In this document: in pieces, positions 32,571 to 45,200 of the stretch
Layout: each line of letters begins with the position of its first letter
How positions within the stretch are numbered: the first letter of the stretch is position 1
Origin: Charina bottae
Taxonomy: Eukaryota > Chordata > Lepidosauria > Squamata > Charinaidae
DNA: 64,000 nucleotides
Direction of reading: 5' to 3'
Assembly (NCBI GenBank): GCA_023362775.1
Contig: JALMGJ010000012.1
Coordinates: 24,335,001 to 24,399,000 of the forward strand
Notes under the pieces: generated by a model
Databases searched by the model: none
Told to the model about the DNA's origin: nothing
The model's input: only the letters and a program-made list of their open reading frames with translations
Made by a program: the position numbers and the translations under genes

Positions 32571-33495
32571 TTTTGAATTGAATTGGTGAGAGAACAACTT
32601 CATAAAAATAGTTTTGCAGCATCCAGTATCAAAGACAGAAAAGTAATCTAGACTCTGGTAAAGAATTTGTCATCTCCTATTTCAAACACTTAATTAAAAC
32701 TTTATCATATAGCAAAAATACATTCAAAGACCACTTGAGATACGCATTTAAACCACTGTCAATGCTAAGAGCTTCTCAGAACTGTGGCTGATACAGCTCC
32801 AGCATCTAACTTTAGATACCCTAGAATGAGATATCAGGATAGGAAATTCTATAGATAGAAAATGCTGGAAAGGATTAACAGAGCATTGAAATTTCAACCA
32901 AATTAAATTATGCATCTGATCTTGCAGAATATTATGAATAAGAGTATAATTTTGATGGGGAGTTTTACAAGCTAGAAAGGTAACCATGGTTTCACTCAGA
33001 TGCCACACAACTATTATATGATTGACTGACTTGGTGTACAAGTGTTGAAAACAATTATATATTTGTGAATTTAAAATAGTAAGAAAGGTTTGGTTACCAC
33101 AGGTCCATGAAAGGATCTCTAGACACCATCTGCTGCTTTAAGAACAAAATTGGCTGGAAATCTGACAAATATTGAAATGTTTTTTTCATGTGCTATTATT
33201 TTCACAGTACTGAATGCCCTTCAGTATACTTCATGTCCGTAATATAATCTGGAAAGAATATACTGAAGGATTTATTCTCCTTCACCATTACCAACCCCAC
33301 TGTGCTCTTTACAAGAAACATTTTTTCAGAAGAAATATGAGTTTTCTTTCCTTTTTTTTAAAGTTGAATGTCATGAAGTCAGACCTAACTTCTGTGGACC
33401 TCATGAACAAATGTCCATCATCTCTACCTTACTTCAGCAACAATTCATAGTCCTTTCATGGACATGCCAGTAATTTGATACTATCTGTTGATTTT
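32571..33495. other. No recognisable feature
   Basis: AT-rich intronic sequence, no repeat recognised. Confidence 0.5.
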
Positions 33496-33985
33496 CCCTT
33501 GCTTGCATTTATTTATTTATTTATTTATTCATTCATTCATTCATTCATTCATTCATTCATTCATTCATTCAATTTATATGACCGCCCATCTCCTCCAACG
33601 GGGAAATCTGGGTGGTTTACAATAAAATCACATTTAAAATAAGGATATAAAAATATAAAATTACAATTTAATTAATACAATTAAATAATTATAAAATCCA
33701 ATTTTGGCGAATTAGCTTAACAAAAAGGAAGGACATTATGGAAATAACCACCCCCATGAGGAACTGATACTTTCCACTTCCCATGCTAGGTGGAAAAACC
33801 AGGTTTTCAGCTCTTTCCTAAAGGTCGGGAGGGAGGGGACCTGCCTCAACTCTGGGGGCAAGATATTCCAAAGGGCAGGTGCCACTACAGAGAAGGCCCG
33901 CCTCCTGGACCCCACCAGATGACATTCCCTTATTGATGGGGTCCGAAGCAGGCCCTCCCTGAATGATCGGGTGGGGCGGGTCGAT
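33496..33985 (-). mobile_element. L2-like LINE 3' end with (ATTT)n/(ATTC)n tail
   Basis: The tail is a compound microsatellite at about 33508-33570. The conserved stem (GCCCATCTCCTCCAACGGGG) and the antisense C-terminus follow, up to GTGGGGCGGGTCGA. Confidence 0.85.
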
Positions 33986-34008
33986 TTATTTATTTATTTT
34001 AAATATAA

Positions 34009-34051
<43 letters not shown>

Positions 34052-34190
34052 AAGAAAGAAAAATTTAGGAGGAAAGCTATTATAAAATTTATATAAATTT
34101 TTATATATAAATTTAAATATAAATTTTATATATAAAGTGGGGCTTTATTTATTTATTTATTTATTTATTTATTTCATTTTATTTATTTTA
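33986..34190. repeat. AT-rich tract with (TA)n
   Basis: (TA)n at about 34013-34048, surrounded by ATTTATATAAATT-type palindromes and TTTA repeats. Confidence 0.9.
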
Positions 34191-34421
34191 TTTTCTATCC
34201 CGCCTTTATTATTTTTATAAATAACTCAAGGCGGCGAACATACCTAATACTCCTTCCTCCTCCTATTTTCCCCACAACAGCAACCCTCTGAGGTGAGTTG
34301 GGTTGACAGAGAGTGACTGGCCCAAGGTCACCCAGCCGGCTTTCATGCCTAAGGCGGGACTAGAACTCACAGACTCCTGATTGCTAGCCCAGCACCTTAA
34401 CCACTAGACCAAACTGGTCCA
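34191..34421 (-). mobile_element. CORE-SINE (MIR-like)
   Basis: Minus-strand copy of the family at 15024: tail CCCGCCTTTATTATTTTTAT, core CTGGCCCAAGGTCACCCAGC, and head complement ending ACCAAACTGGTCC. Confidence 0.87.
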
Positions 34422-34599
34422 TAAGCTGCTCCCACACATGCCCAATGTACAGGTATATGAGCTTCTACTTGCTGATCATCACCCAAGCAATCAAGTCTTT
34501 AGATGTTCTCAGACTGATTGACTGGTTCTTCTTTCAATTCATGGTACTCTCAATAATAATTTCCAAATTCATAATTTAAATGTATATGTTATATGTTCA

Positions 34600-34935
34600 T
34601 TCTCTCACTCTTTCTTAATGTTCATCTTCCCACAACCATTCAGGTCTTTGTTCTTATTGAACCGTTCTTACCTTTCATTATCTTGTCTAAATCTGTCATT
34701 GCCTTCCTCCCTAGACTTATCTCTTCCTTACTGCCCCATCACACTGTCTGTATTCTCAAGCCCAAGAAAACAAAACTATCTACCACCTTTACTTTTCTGC
34801 CATCAGCTAAAGGTTCATTAAGTATGAAGATTGACATTATTTTTACCTTCTTAATTAATATCATCCTTTCAAGGGAAGGAGAAACCATCTCAACCCAAAC
34901 CAGATCTGCCATCTTCTGGACCTGTGTCTTAACAC
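34600..34935 (-). mobile_element. Old RTE-like LINE, left piece
   Basis: The plus strand follows the pattern of antisense BovB after the palm (CTTGTCTAAATCTGTCATTG; AAGCCCAAGAAAACAAAACT; TTTTCTGCCATCAGC), but with heavy divergence. A second piece in the expected order lies at 36330-36930. The assignment is by pattern and is tentative. Confidence 0.4.
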
Positions 34936-34949
34936 CATTTATTTCTCAT

Positions 34950-36300
34950 ACAGAGGTGACTTTTACAGACAAAAACACGGCTGTGCCATGGGTTCTCCTG
35001 TGTCACCCATTGTGGCCAATTTATACATGGAAGAAGTGGAGAAGAAAGCACTCAACACTTTCCAGGGAACGGTGCCCACCCACTGGTTTAGGTATGTGGA
35101 TGACACATGGGTCAAAATCAAGGCCCAGGAAGTACAGGCCTTCACGGACCATATAAACACTATAGATGCCAACATTAGGTTCACCAGAGAAGACACCAAG
35201 GACAACAGACTGGCATTCCTAGACTGTGAAGTCCTCATTGGGACCGGTGGCAAGCTAGAAATAGGGATCTACAGGAAAACCACAAACACAGATCAATACC
35301 TGATGTTTGACTCCCACCATCCACTGCAGCAAAAACTAGGAGTCATCAGGACATTATCACACAGAGCAGAAACCATCCCCACCTCCATGGATTCCAAAAA
35401 GAATGAAAAACAGCACCTGAGAACAGCTCTGAAGGCCTGTGGATATCCAAATTGGGCCTTCACTAAATCTAAGTCTACCAGACCTAAAACAGTGACAGAT
35501 AGGGCTGAGACTCAGAGTAAATGGAAGAACCTGTTCATTCCTTACATGGCTGGCGTGTCTGAAAAGATAAAACGGATATTTGGCAAACACCGCATACCTG
35601 TATAGTTCAAACCCACCAACACACTGAGACAGAGGCTTGTACACCCCAAAGATCAAACTCCAAAACACAAGGAAAGCAATGTAGTGTATGCAATCCAGCG
35701 CAGTGAGGAGTGCTCTGAACTCTACATTGGAGAAACCAAACAACCTTTGTACAGGAGGATGGCCCAACACAGGAGAAGTAACACCACAGGACCAGAGTCA
35801 GCAGTTTATCTTCATCTAAAGGAAAAAGGACACTCATTTGAGGACATTAATGTTCACCTTTTAGACAGAGAAGCTAGGTGGTTTGAGAGAGGGGTCAAGG
35901 AATCCATTTATGCCAACTTGGAAAATCCTTCCTTGAATAGAGGTGGGGGCCTCAGGCACAACCTTTCCCCTATCTTCCTTCCTGCTTTGTCTTCTGTGCC
36001 TTGGAAGATTAAGACCATTTCGCAAGCTCAACAGCAGCAGGGTAATCTTAACGATCCTCCTTTAGATGATAAAGGGACTTAGAAATAAACATCTCAAAAT
36101 AACCATGACCTAGCCCCAGGTGTAAGGTCACACAGCCACCCTAGAAACATATTTAAGGATTCCCTTAGTAACTTTACTCAGATTGAAGAAGCTCCTTGGA
36201 TAAGGAGTGAAACATTTCTACTGAGAAAATAGAAATCCAGTTGACATGATTCAAGCTACAGACAATTCCACCTGGATGACTGAGAACCTTCATAGACATA
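34950..36300 (+). mobile_element. Penelope-like element, 5'-truncated
   Basis: The element carries the end of an RT and a GIY-YIG endonuclease, the hallmark pair of Penelope-like elements, plus a 3' UTR. The 3' UTR includes a hammerhead-like core at 36183-36213. It appears to have inserted into an older RTE-like LINE. Confidence 0.85.
34958..36082 (+). pseudogene. Penelope-like RT and GIY-YIG endonuclease, one stop codon
   Basis: A single frame runs through both domains, broken only by TAG at 35603-35605. The RT part starts FYRQKHGCAMGSPVSPIVAN and has the catalytic YVDD at 35093-35104 and a LAFLDCEV motif. After the stop the frame continues to YAIQRSEECSELYIGETKQP, the GIY-YIG core (YIGET at 35723-35737), then RRMAQHRRSNTTGPESAVYL and a C-terminal tail ending at 36082. 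The N-terminal half of the RT is missing. The protein primes and copies its RNA in a telomerase-like way. A second copy of the endonuclease part is at 59839-60403. Confidence 0.85.
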
Positions 36301-36329
36301 TTCACTAATATGTACATTTTGTTGCATCC

Positions 36330-36930
36330 CCTTTCTTTTCTTTTTTTCCCTTTTTCATCTAGTCCTGTTCCATAATTGCAGACATAAAGCTTTTAACACT
36401 TAACTGGTTCTTTCTTTACGGCTTTAAACAGTTCAGTGGCATCTGTGTCTCATTCTTCACTATTTGACAGATGGCCTATCATCTGTTGGACCTTCCTTTC
36501 TGGTAGAGCTGATTCTCTCACTACAAATATTTCCTACATTCTGTAATCTCATTTATAAAGGGTTTCAGTGTAGTCTTTTCATCTTTAATTCATTTACCTT
36601 GATCAGATCTTTTCTGGGTTTACTCTTGAATATTCCTACATAAGCGGTAATTTTTCCTGTGATTTCTAATCTTCCTAAAAAGTTCTCTCATTTTCCTTTT
36701 CCTATACCTCTCTTTGTTGAAAATGTCGATTGATCCTTTCCCTTGTCCTTTCTTGCTTGACATTGGAAGTTTGCATTCAGTCATCATTCATCCTTCCTGC
36801 TGCCTAAGGGTTATGATAGCTTGTTTTCAAAGCCACCTTGATCTTTCACTCTTGAAAATGCTGGGAATATTTTTCCCACTTTGGTTTTTACAGTGTCTCT
36901 TATCACTTCCCATAGCTCCACTGAGTCTCT
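36330..36930 (-). mobile_element. Old RTE-like LINE, right piece
   Basis: The antisense sequence follows the BovB linker and early RT in order: CATAGCTCCACTGAGTCTCT corresponds to an ELW-type motif near 36910, and TTTAAACAGTTCAGTGGCAT near 36430 corresponds to the AELFK motif. Divergence is high, so this is a tentative call. Confidence 0.4.
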
Positions 36931-37233
36931 TTAATATAAGTTAAACACAATTCATCTGTTCCTGACATTCTGAGTTGTTTGCCAGGTTGTATCATGCTGG
37001 TACACCTATTCTCTTACATTTTCTGTGTTTAACCCATCATTTGACATAAATGGTCTGCACCTGGAAGTATTCTGGCCAATACAACTGCATTTCTCAATCT
37101 TTCAGAAGGAGACTGGTGACACCTTTTCAGACTAACACATTTTATTAAAGGCATACAATTTCATGAGCTACAAGTCACTTCATTAGATGCATGGAGTGGC
37201 TACACTGATGTAGGATTTAAATTGGGATGAGGT
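36931..37233. other. No recognisable feature
   Basis: Intronic sequence, no repeat recognised. Confidence 0.5.
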
Positions 37234-37241
37234 AGGAAGGG

Positions 37242-37862
37242 GAAGAAATGGAAGCAGTGACAGATTTTATTTTCTTGGGTTCCAAGATCACCGCAGACAG
37301 TGACTGCAGCCATGAAATTAAAAGACGCTTGCTCCTTGGGAGGAAAGCTGTGGCAAACCTAGACAGCATATTAAAAAGCAGAGACATCACCTTGCCGACA
37401 AAGGTCCATATAGTTAAAGATATGGTTTTTCCAGTAGTAATGTATGGCTGTGAGAGTTGGACCATAAGGAAGGCTGAGCGCCGAAGAATTGATGCTTTCG
37501 AACTGTGGTGCTGGAGAAGACTCTAGAGAGTCCCTTGGACTGCAAGGAGGTCAAATCAGTCAATCCTAAATGAAATCAACCCTGACTGCTCATTGGAAGG
37601 ACAGATACTGAAGCTGAAGCTCAAATACTTTGGCCACCTAATGCGAAGAGAGGACTCACTGGAAAAGACCCTGATGCTGGGAAAGACTGAAGGCAAAAGG
37701 AGAAGGGGACGGCAGAGGATGAGATAGTTAGATAGCATCACCGATGTAATGAACATGAATCTGAGTAAACTACGGGAGACAGTGGAGGACAGGAAGGCCT
37801 GGCGTGCTATGGTCCATGGGGTCACAAAGAGTTGGACATGACTAAATGACTGAACAACAACA
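37242..37862 (+). mobile_element. BovB subfamily B, 5'-truncated
   Basis: The sequence encodes the RT thumb and C-terminus: MEAVTDFIFLGSKITADSDC to CWRRL, then a stop at 37524-37526 and a second at about 37726, followed by the rest of the C-terminus. The tail ends ACTGAACAACAAC. A perfect 8-bp duplication, AGGAAGGG (37234-37241 and 37863-37870), flanks it. Confidence 0.9.
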
Positions 37863-37870
37863 AGGAAGGG

Positions 37871-38708
37871 AAAAAGAAAGAGGAAGACAGGGTGATTATG
37901 CAGATTGCATGTGAGGAACAAGTGATAACAAGTACCTTATCAATTAACAATTGTAATGATTAAAAAAAGCCATTGCATTTGTTACCTTCTGAAATAGCCT
38001 GAAACCTTTTGATGTCAGCAAATGTCTACTCAGTTGTGCTGATAACATTTCCCCTCCTCCAAAATGGGTACTTTGAGATCTGTAATGCAGTGTTCTGGGA
38101 GATTAAAATGCTCTGATATTACTTTGTCCTTGTTGTACAGAGTCCTGATGCAAACTTCTCTCCATTGTGAATTTATTATTTTTCTTCCATTGAAATTCCT
38201 GTTGCTGCATATCAATTGTCATATCTAAATTCTGCATCCATTTAATCACACAGCCTTTAACGTGTTCAGTTTGAGTCATATTTCACCAACAATTTATAAA
38301 TCAGGTCCAACAAATGCTGCAAATTTTGTGTCATAAGGTTTTCAAATTCAGTCAGGCATTTTAGGTGTCCCCCCCACCCTCTTGTTTGTGCGGTTCCTTT
38401 AAACCTATACTGCGTATTTGAAGATATCAGCAATGGTTGGGTAGTTCTCGCTCTTCCAAAGAGACCGCCTCCAAAGGTTTTATCTTTGTCTTGTTAATAA
38501 TCAAATCTTGCTGACTGTTTGAAAACATTCCATTTCTTATAAGTCTTATTTATTTCCAGTGAGTCTAGCTGATTTCAAATCACTTGATCTTTGGAAGATT
38601 TCTAGAGATAATGATAACCTGGTTTGTTATACATACTTTTAGTTGATGTTCTCCAAGCTTTGGAAAATCAATACCTAAGTAAAGAGCACTTTTTTTTTGG
38701 CAGACATT
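37871..38708. other. No recognisable feature
   Basis: Intronic sequence, no repeat recognised apart from a short C run near 38371. Confidence 0.5.
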
Positions 38709-38739
<31 letters not shown>

Positions 38740-38868
38740 TCACATTTCTTCACCGCCCATCTCGACAAACGACTCTGGGCAGTTTACAAGTGAATTAAAA
38801 CAATAAAAGAATTAAATATAATTAAAAGAGATGCATTATAAAATACAAATATACAAATACACAAAAAA
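38709..38868 (-). mobile_element. L2-like LINE 3' tail
   Basis: An (ATTT)n tail at 38709-38740 is followed by the conserved stem (ACCGCCCATCTCGACAAACG). A hAT MITE is inserted next to it. Confidence 0.8.
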
Positions 38869-38876
38869 CTCTAAAA

Positions 38877-39061
38877 CAGAGCTTTCCAAACTGTGTGTCG
38901 CGACACAAAAGTCGCCTGCGGGGCCCAGATGTGTCGCGTCAAAACCCAGAAGCGCTGATGGCTTTTGCGCGCTGCTGTAACGGCGACACTTCCAGGTTTT
39001 CCCGCGGCGACACACCAACGGCGGTTGGTGTGTCGCCGCAGGAAAACTTTGGAAAGCCCTG
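38877..39061. mobile_element. hAT-type MITE (185 bp) with internal hairpin
   Basis: The ends CAGAGCTTTCCAAA and TTTGGAAAGCCCTG are inverted repeats, and CTCTAAAA flanks both sides (38869-38876 and 39062-39069), a perfect 8-bp duplication. The interior is CpG-rich and contains a perfect 16-bp stem (39004-39019 with 39024-39039) around the loop GGCG. Confidence 0.92.
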
Positions 39062-39069
39062 CTCTAAAA

Positions 39070-40059
39070 TACATAATATGATATATAATTTTGCCTTGCA
39101 TTCCAGCAAAGCTTCCTCAGTGCAACAGTTTAGAAATGGGGATTCCTTTGCAGTATTAAAAAGTCCATGTGGAATCTGACTTCTGTGGGGTTGCTTGGTG
39201 ACTGGCTTTTAATCTTTTTAATCTTTTGTTCTAAAACCAAAACAGTGTTATGCTTATGTTTTAATTGTAGTTGCTTCAGTTTATTGACTAATATACCCTT
39301 CTGCTTTTGCATCTGATGCCACCACGATAAACAGTCCTTTCATAAATGCTTTACTGGAGTCCCATGCAGTGGAGAAAGAGCCATCAGAAGTTAAACTGAT
39401 TTGGAAGAAGCTCATTAATTCCTGTTGGCACTTCGATTTGAGGTTCTCTTGTACTACTAAAAATTCATTAAGTCCTTTTGGTCTGGAGGTTCCTCTGTTT
39501 AATCTTACAATTCTTGGGTTATGATCTGCATATGTAGGAGTTACAACTTTCATACCTATCAAATAATGTTGTTGCATGTTTCTAATCTCAATACCATACC
39601 TCAGCGTTGTAAGATACTCAGAAGAGCTTTTGAATGGGGCAGCATATATGCCTCAGTAGAAAAATGTAGTAAATAAATGATCCCAATCTGGAGATAAGGC
39701 CACCCTGTGAATATATTAGGATACATAAAATCCATAAGGGCTGCTGCATAATATCTTTCTTTAATATTGTATAGCATGCTAACAAGATAGGAGGTAGCTT
39801 TGAGATCCTGAGGATTTTAAATGTGCAAATAATCTCTTAAAAGTCTCTAATGGAGCATAACAGAGAAGCATGGAACACCATGTGTATGTTGGAAAACTAA
39901 AATATGGGGTGTGGTGACTGGTCTTTTCAGGCCTCCTATGGAAGGACAGCTGGAACTCTGAAAGAAGAATTCTTCTTAGGGATATTGATCCACAATAATG
40001 TTTAATTGCAGCTCCTATTTGTTCCTAGACTACGGCAAGTGGAACCCCCTAGCTGAGCT
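39070..40059. other. No recognisable feature
   Basis: Intronic sequence; no repeat recognised. Confidence 0.5.
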
Positions 40060-40250
40060 TGCCTTACCTTGAAAAAATTAAGCAGGGTGGACTTGATTAG
40101 TACTTGGATTATTGAAGACTACTAGATTCGTACTTGGATTCTGGAAACTACCTAGAAATGCCAGGGCTACAGGCCAGACTGGGAAGTTAAAAAAAAAAAA
40201 TCTCTTGTCAGAAAATGACAGAGATGTGTCCCTGTAGTCACAAGAAGTCA
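40060..40250 (+). mobile_element. 5S rRNA-derived SINE, degraded
   Basis: The stretch AAGCAGGGTGGACTTGATTA then GTACTTGGATT matches the 3' half of 5S rRNA. About 35 bases of it are duplicated (GTACTTGGATT occurs twice). It is followed by GCCAGGGCTACAGGCC, corresponding to the 5S end, an A run, and a tail AGATGTGTCCCTGTAGTCAC shared with the copy at 55770. It is not a functional 5S gene. Confidence 0.65.
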
Positions 40251-40904
40251 TTCTCCATAACCATATTATTTACTTGTTCCAAATTGCAGGCTGAGATTTC
40301 GAAGAATAGTTTCCTGTAGATATTAAGATCTGGGTTAGCATCACTTTCTGTAATCCTAATACCTCTCAATTCAAAGTGACATATGCACTATTGACTAGCT
40401 TGCTGGTGTAAAATTTAACTCCAGCCTCCAAAGACAATCAGTTCCAGGATATGAGGATTGAAGGGGTTCTTAATCTGGTTAATCTTTGGCAATGCTCCCT
40501 AAACCCTTTATCTCCTTGATGGTTTGTTTAAAACACTCCTGCCCCACTGCAGCACCTTGAGATTTCTTCTTGATGTTTGCAGAAATCACTGAGGTGTAAC
40601 TGCAACTCAGATGGGTCATAATTCTGTCTGCTGCAGCAGCTAAAAGTGGAATTACTTACTTTAGGTTGTGAAAGTCACCTTGTACAGACAAACTTCATGA
40701 CATGTTTTTTTCTTAGAGTAGTACCTTCTTTGCATGGGTATTGAGCTTCACACTTGCAATTTGTTTTCATTTCCATTCTGCTAACCCAAGACAGCAATTG
40801 ACAGCTAAACCTTGAGTCCAATGCACATTGGGTAGGTCTATCACACAGCACAGCCATGATCCCAGGATGGGGCTGTTGAGTGGTGATAATAATCTGGGAC
40901 ATTT
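40251..40904. other. No recognisable feature
   Basis: Intronic sequence, no repeat recognised. Confidence 0.5.
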
Positions 40905-41230
40905 ATTTATTAGATTTATAGGCTGCCAAATCTGAGCAGACTCATGGCGCCTTGAAGAACTACAATTAAAACGCCTACAATATAACCTAAGATGTAAATG
41001 TCCACCATACAGTTTCAAATAAAAAGAATAAAATACCTATGGAGGAGTATAAAAAATATGCAGAGCAAATAGCACACATTAAAAAACAACCACTGATAAC
41101 AGTTAAAATCCATGATAACCCTCTGATGCAACCATTAACCAACAATGTTACACTCTGGGAACAGCTACATACAAGATAATCTTCCACTCTCAAAGGCCCT
41201 CCAGAACAGCTCAGTTTTTATCAATTTCTG
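40905..41230 (-). mobile_element. Old L2/CR1-type LINE 3' end
   Basis: TTTATTTATTAGATTTATAG followed by GGCTGCC resembles a degenerate L2-like 3' end. Near 41192-41230 the complement of the C-terminus is visible (CTCAGTTTTTATCAATTTCT). Confidence 0.5.
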
Positions 41231-41234
41231 GAAG

Positions 41235-42230
41235 GCCACCCCATTTGGATGGTGACCAGGTGTCCTCATCATAAGGCGTTGGACTGCCTGTATGTGACAT
41301 TCGGCTGTAGAGACAAGATGGAGGTCCTGCTCACATACCAACCAGCTTGCTGCTTAGGAGGATCCTTTCATGAGCTCCTAGACATTATTGTGGAGCTTGT
41401 GGTGAAGTCTCCTCAGCTCAACGTCTTTGCTTGTCAGGATAATCTGGGAAAACTCAGAAATTCCTGGCCACCATGGCAACCATGGGTAATCTTTCAGATC
41501 CAAATGATATAGATTAGATCTATATTTTACCTACAAGCAGTTGATATATGATCTGAAAGCGGAGGATTTTAGAGTTACTCCTTTCTTGCAGTCTAATCAC
41601 TCCTTAGTCTGTAGAAGGCTCATTGCCACTGATAACCTCTGCCGGGTGAAAGGACCAACTTTCATGGGCTGGTCTAACCAGGTTCTGGATTTAAATGGAT
41701 TCCTGCAAGTGTTGGGATTTCTTTTCCAACTCTGAAATATGAAGATGGCCACAGAGTTTAAGAGATTGTCCCACAGTGGCCACTCCCTATTTGATGAGCA
41801 AAGGGGTCTCCTTGGTTTACTGAGGAAGTCATGGAAATGGAGTAACATAAGAGATGCTTGAAGTGCAGGTGGAGGAAAACCAGGACCAAATTGGACTGGA
41901 CACAGGATAACCGTTCATGTTTAAACCAACATCATAGTAGAAAGGACAGCAAAGCATTCTTACCTTTTCACCCTTATCATATCAATTAAATGTTTCCCAG
42001 TGGCCCTCTTCAGGGTGACTGGCACTGTTTTAGAGGGGTGGGAAGTAGGAAGTTTATTCTGCAGGCTACAGTGAGATCTTAGGACAACATTTTGTAGATA
42101 AAATTGCTGCAATTTACTCTGGCCCCTCCACATGGTTGGAGTTAGGGAAAATGTCTGTGGTAGCATATTGCAACATTACTTGAGATCCTTTTTCACTTGT
42201 TGATTCTGAGGAAGTGGATAGGGTGAGGTA
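41235..42230 (+). mobile_element. Old L2-type LINE, endonuclease region
   Basis: The frame VLLTYQPACCLGGSFHELLD followed by IIVELVVKSPQLNVF matches the L2 endonuclease. Further pieces (SNHSLVCRRL, an SDH-like motif) follow to about 41900. The GDFN motif is destroyed and many frameshifts are present. The last 250 bases are assigned with less certainty. Confidence 0.65.
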
Positions 42231-42288
42231 TGAGTTCTAACACATGTGAGCTAGATCTGTACCTTTTTTTGGTCCTTTTGAGGGTGTT

Positions 42289-45200
42289 GTTTATTCGTTC
42301 AGTCGTTTCCAACTCTTCGTGACTTCATGGACCAGCCCACGCCAGAGCTTCCTGTCGGCCGTCACCATCCCCAGCTCCCCCATGGTTGAGTCCGTCACCT
42401 CCAGAATACCATCCATCCATCTTGCCCTTGGTCGGCCCCTCTTCCTTTTGCCTTCCACTTTCCCTAGCATCAGCATCTTCTCCAGGGTATCCTGTCTTCT
42501 CATTATGTGGCCAAAGTACTTCAGTTTTGCTTTTAATATCATTCCCTCAAATGAGCAGTCTGGCTTTATTTCCTGGAGTAGGGACTGGTTTGATCTTCTT
42601 GCAGTCCAAGGAACTCTCAGAATTTTCCTCCAACACCACAGTTCAAAAGCATCTATCTTCCTTCGCTCAGCCTTCCTTATGGTCCAGCTCTCGCAGCCAT
42701 AGGTTACTACAGGGAATACCATTGCTTTAACTATGTGGACCTTTGTTGTCAGTGTGATGTCTCTGCTCTTAACTATTTTATCAAGATTTGCCATTGCTCT
42801 CCTCCCAAGAAGTAGATGTCTTCTGATTTCCTGGCTGCAGTCAGCGTCTGCAGTAATCTTTGCGCCTAGAAATACAAAGTCTGTCACTGCCTCCACTTTT
42901 TCTCCCTCTATTTGCCAGTTATCAATCAAGCTGGTTGCCATAATCTTGGTTTTTTTGAGGTTTAACTGCAACCCAGCTTTTGCACTTTCTTCTTTCACCT
43001 TCGTCATAAGGCTCCTCAACTCCTCCTCGCTTTCAGCCATCAAAGTGGTATCATCTGCATATCTAAGATTGTTAATGTTTCTTCCAGCGATTTTAACTCC
43101 AGCCTTGGATTCCTCAAGCCCAGCACGTCGCATGATGTGTTCTGCATACAGGTTGAATAGATAGGGTGAGAGTATACAGCCCTGCCGTACTCCTTTCCCA
43201 ATCTTAAACCAGTCCGTTGTTCCGTGCTCTGTTCTTACCGTTGCTACTTGGTCGTTATACAGATTCCTCAGGAGGCAGACAAGATGACTTGGTATCCCCA
43301 TACCACCAAGAAATTGCCACAATTTGTTATGATCCACACAGTCAAAGGCTTTTGAATAGTCAATAAAACAAAAACAGATGTTTTTCTGAAACTCCCTGGC
43401 TTTCTCCATTATCCAGCGGATATTGGCAATTTGGTCTCTAGTTCCTCTGCCTTTTCTAAACCCAGCTTGTACATCTGGCAATTCTCACTCCATGAATTGC
43501 TGGAGTCTACCTTGCAAGATCTTGAGCATTACCTTACTGGCATGTGAAATAAGTGCTACTGTTCGATAGTTTGAACATTCTTTAGTGCTTCCCTTTTTTG
43601 GTATGGGGATATAAGTTGATTTTTTCCAATCTGATGGCCATTCTTGTGTTTTCCAAATTTGCTGGCATATGGCATGCATCACCTTGACAGCATCATCTTG
43701 CAAGATTTTAAACAGTTCAGCTGGGATACCGTTGTCTCCTGCTGCCTTGTTATTAGCAATGCTTCTTAAGACCCATTCAACCTCACTCTTCAGGATGTCT
43801 GGCTCTAACTCACTGACCACACCGTCAAAGCTATCTCCAATATTATTATCCTTCCTATACAGATCTTCCGTATATTCTTGCCACCTTTTCTTGATCTCTT
43901 CTGCTTCTGTTAGGTCCTTACCATCTTTGTTTTTGATCATACCCATTTTTGCCTGGAATTTACCTCCGATGTTTCTAATTTTCTGGAAGAGGTCTCTTGT
44001 CCTTCCTATTCTATTGTCTTCTTCCATTTCTGCACATTGCTTGTTTAAAAATAATTCCTTATCTCTTCTGGCTAACCTCTGGAATTTTGCATTTAATTGG
44101 GCATATCTCCCCCTATCACTGTTGCCTTTTGCTTTCCTTCTTTCTTGGGCTACTTCCAGTGTCTCAGCAGACAGCCATCTTGCCTTCTTGGTTTTCTTTT
44201 TCTTTGGGACATTTTTTGTTGCCGCCTCCTGAACAATGTTGCGAACTTCTGTCCATAGTTCTTCCTGGACCCTATGTACTAAATCTAGTCCCTTAAATCT
44301 ATTCTTCACCTCCACTGCATATTCCTTAGGAATATTAGTGAGCTCATATCTAACTGATCTGTGGGTCTTCCCTATTCTCTTTAGTCTGATTCTAAATTTT
44401 GCAATAAGAAGTTCGTGATCTGAACTACAGTCAGCTCCAGGTCTTGTTTTTACCGACTGTATTGATGTCCGCCACCTTTGGCTGCAAAGGATGTAGTCAA
44501 TCTGATTTCAGTGTCCACCATCTGGTGAAGTCCATGTATAAAGTCGTCTTTTAGGTTGTTGGAAGAGAGTGTTTGTTATGCACAGTGAGTTGTCTTGGCA
44601 AAATTCTATCAGCCTATGTCCTGCTTCATTTTGTTCTCCCAGACCATGCTTGCCTGTAATTCCAGGTGTCGTCTGACTACCCACCTTAGCATTCCAGTCT
44701 CCTGTAATGAAAATAACATCTCTTTTTGGTGTATTATCCAGTAGGTGCTGCAGATCCTCATAGAACTGATCTACGTCTGCTTCTTCAGCATCTGTGGTTG
44801 GGGCATATATTTGGATCACTGTGATGTTAAATGGCTTACCCTGAATTCGAATTGAGATCATTCTATCGTTTTTTGGATTGTATCCAAGCACTGCTTTAGC
44901 CACTTTATTATTAATTATGAAGGCTACTCCATTTCTTCTGTGGTCCTCTTGTCCACAGTAGTAGATCTGTTGGTCACCTGATGTGAAGTGGCCCATTCCA
45001 GTCCATTTCAGTTCACTGACACCTAAAATGTCTATATTTAATCTTGACATCTCACCAATAACCACATCCAATTTGCCCTGGCTCATAGATCTTACATTCC
45101 AGGTTCCAATGGTGTGTTGATCTTTAGAACATCGGATTCGTCGTTCACCACCAGCACCGTCGGCCGCTAGCCGTCCTTTCGGCTTTGAGCTAGCTGAGTC

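Noticed and set aside
40060..40190. A 5S rRNA gene
   Set aside because: Only the 3' half is similar, it has an internal duplication, and it is joined to a SINE tail.
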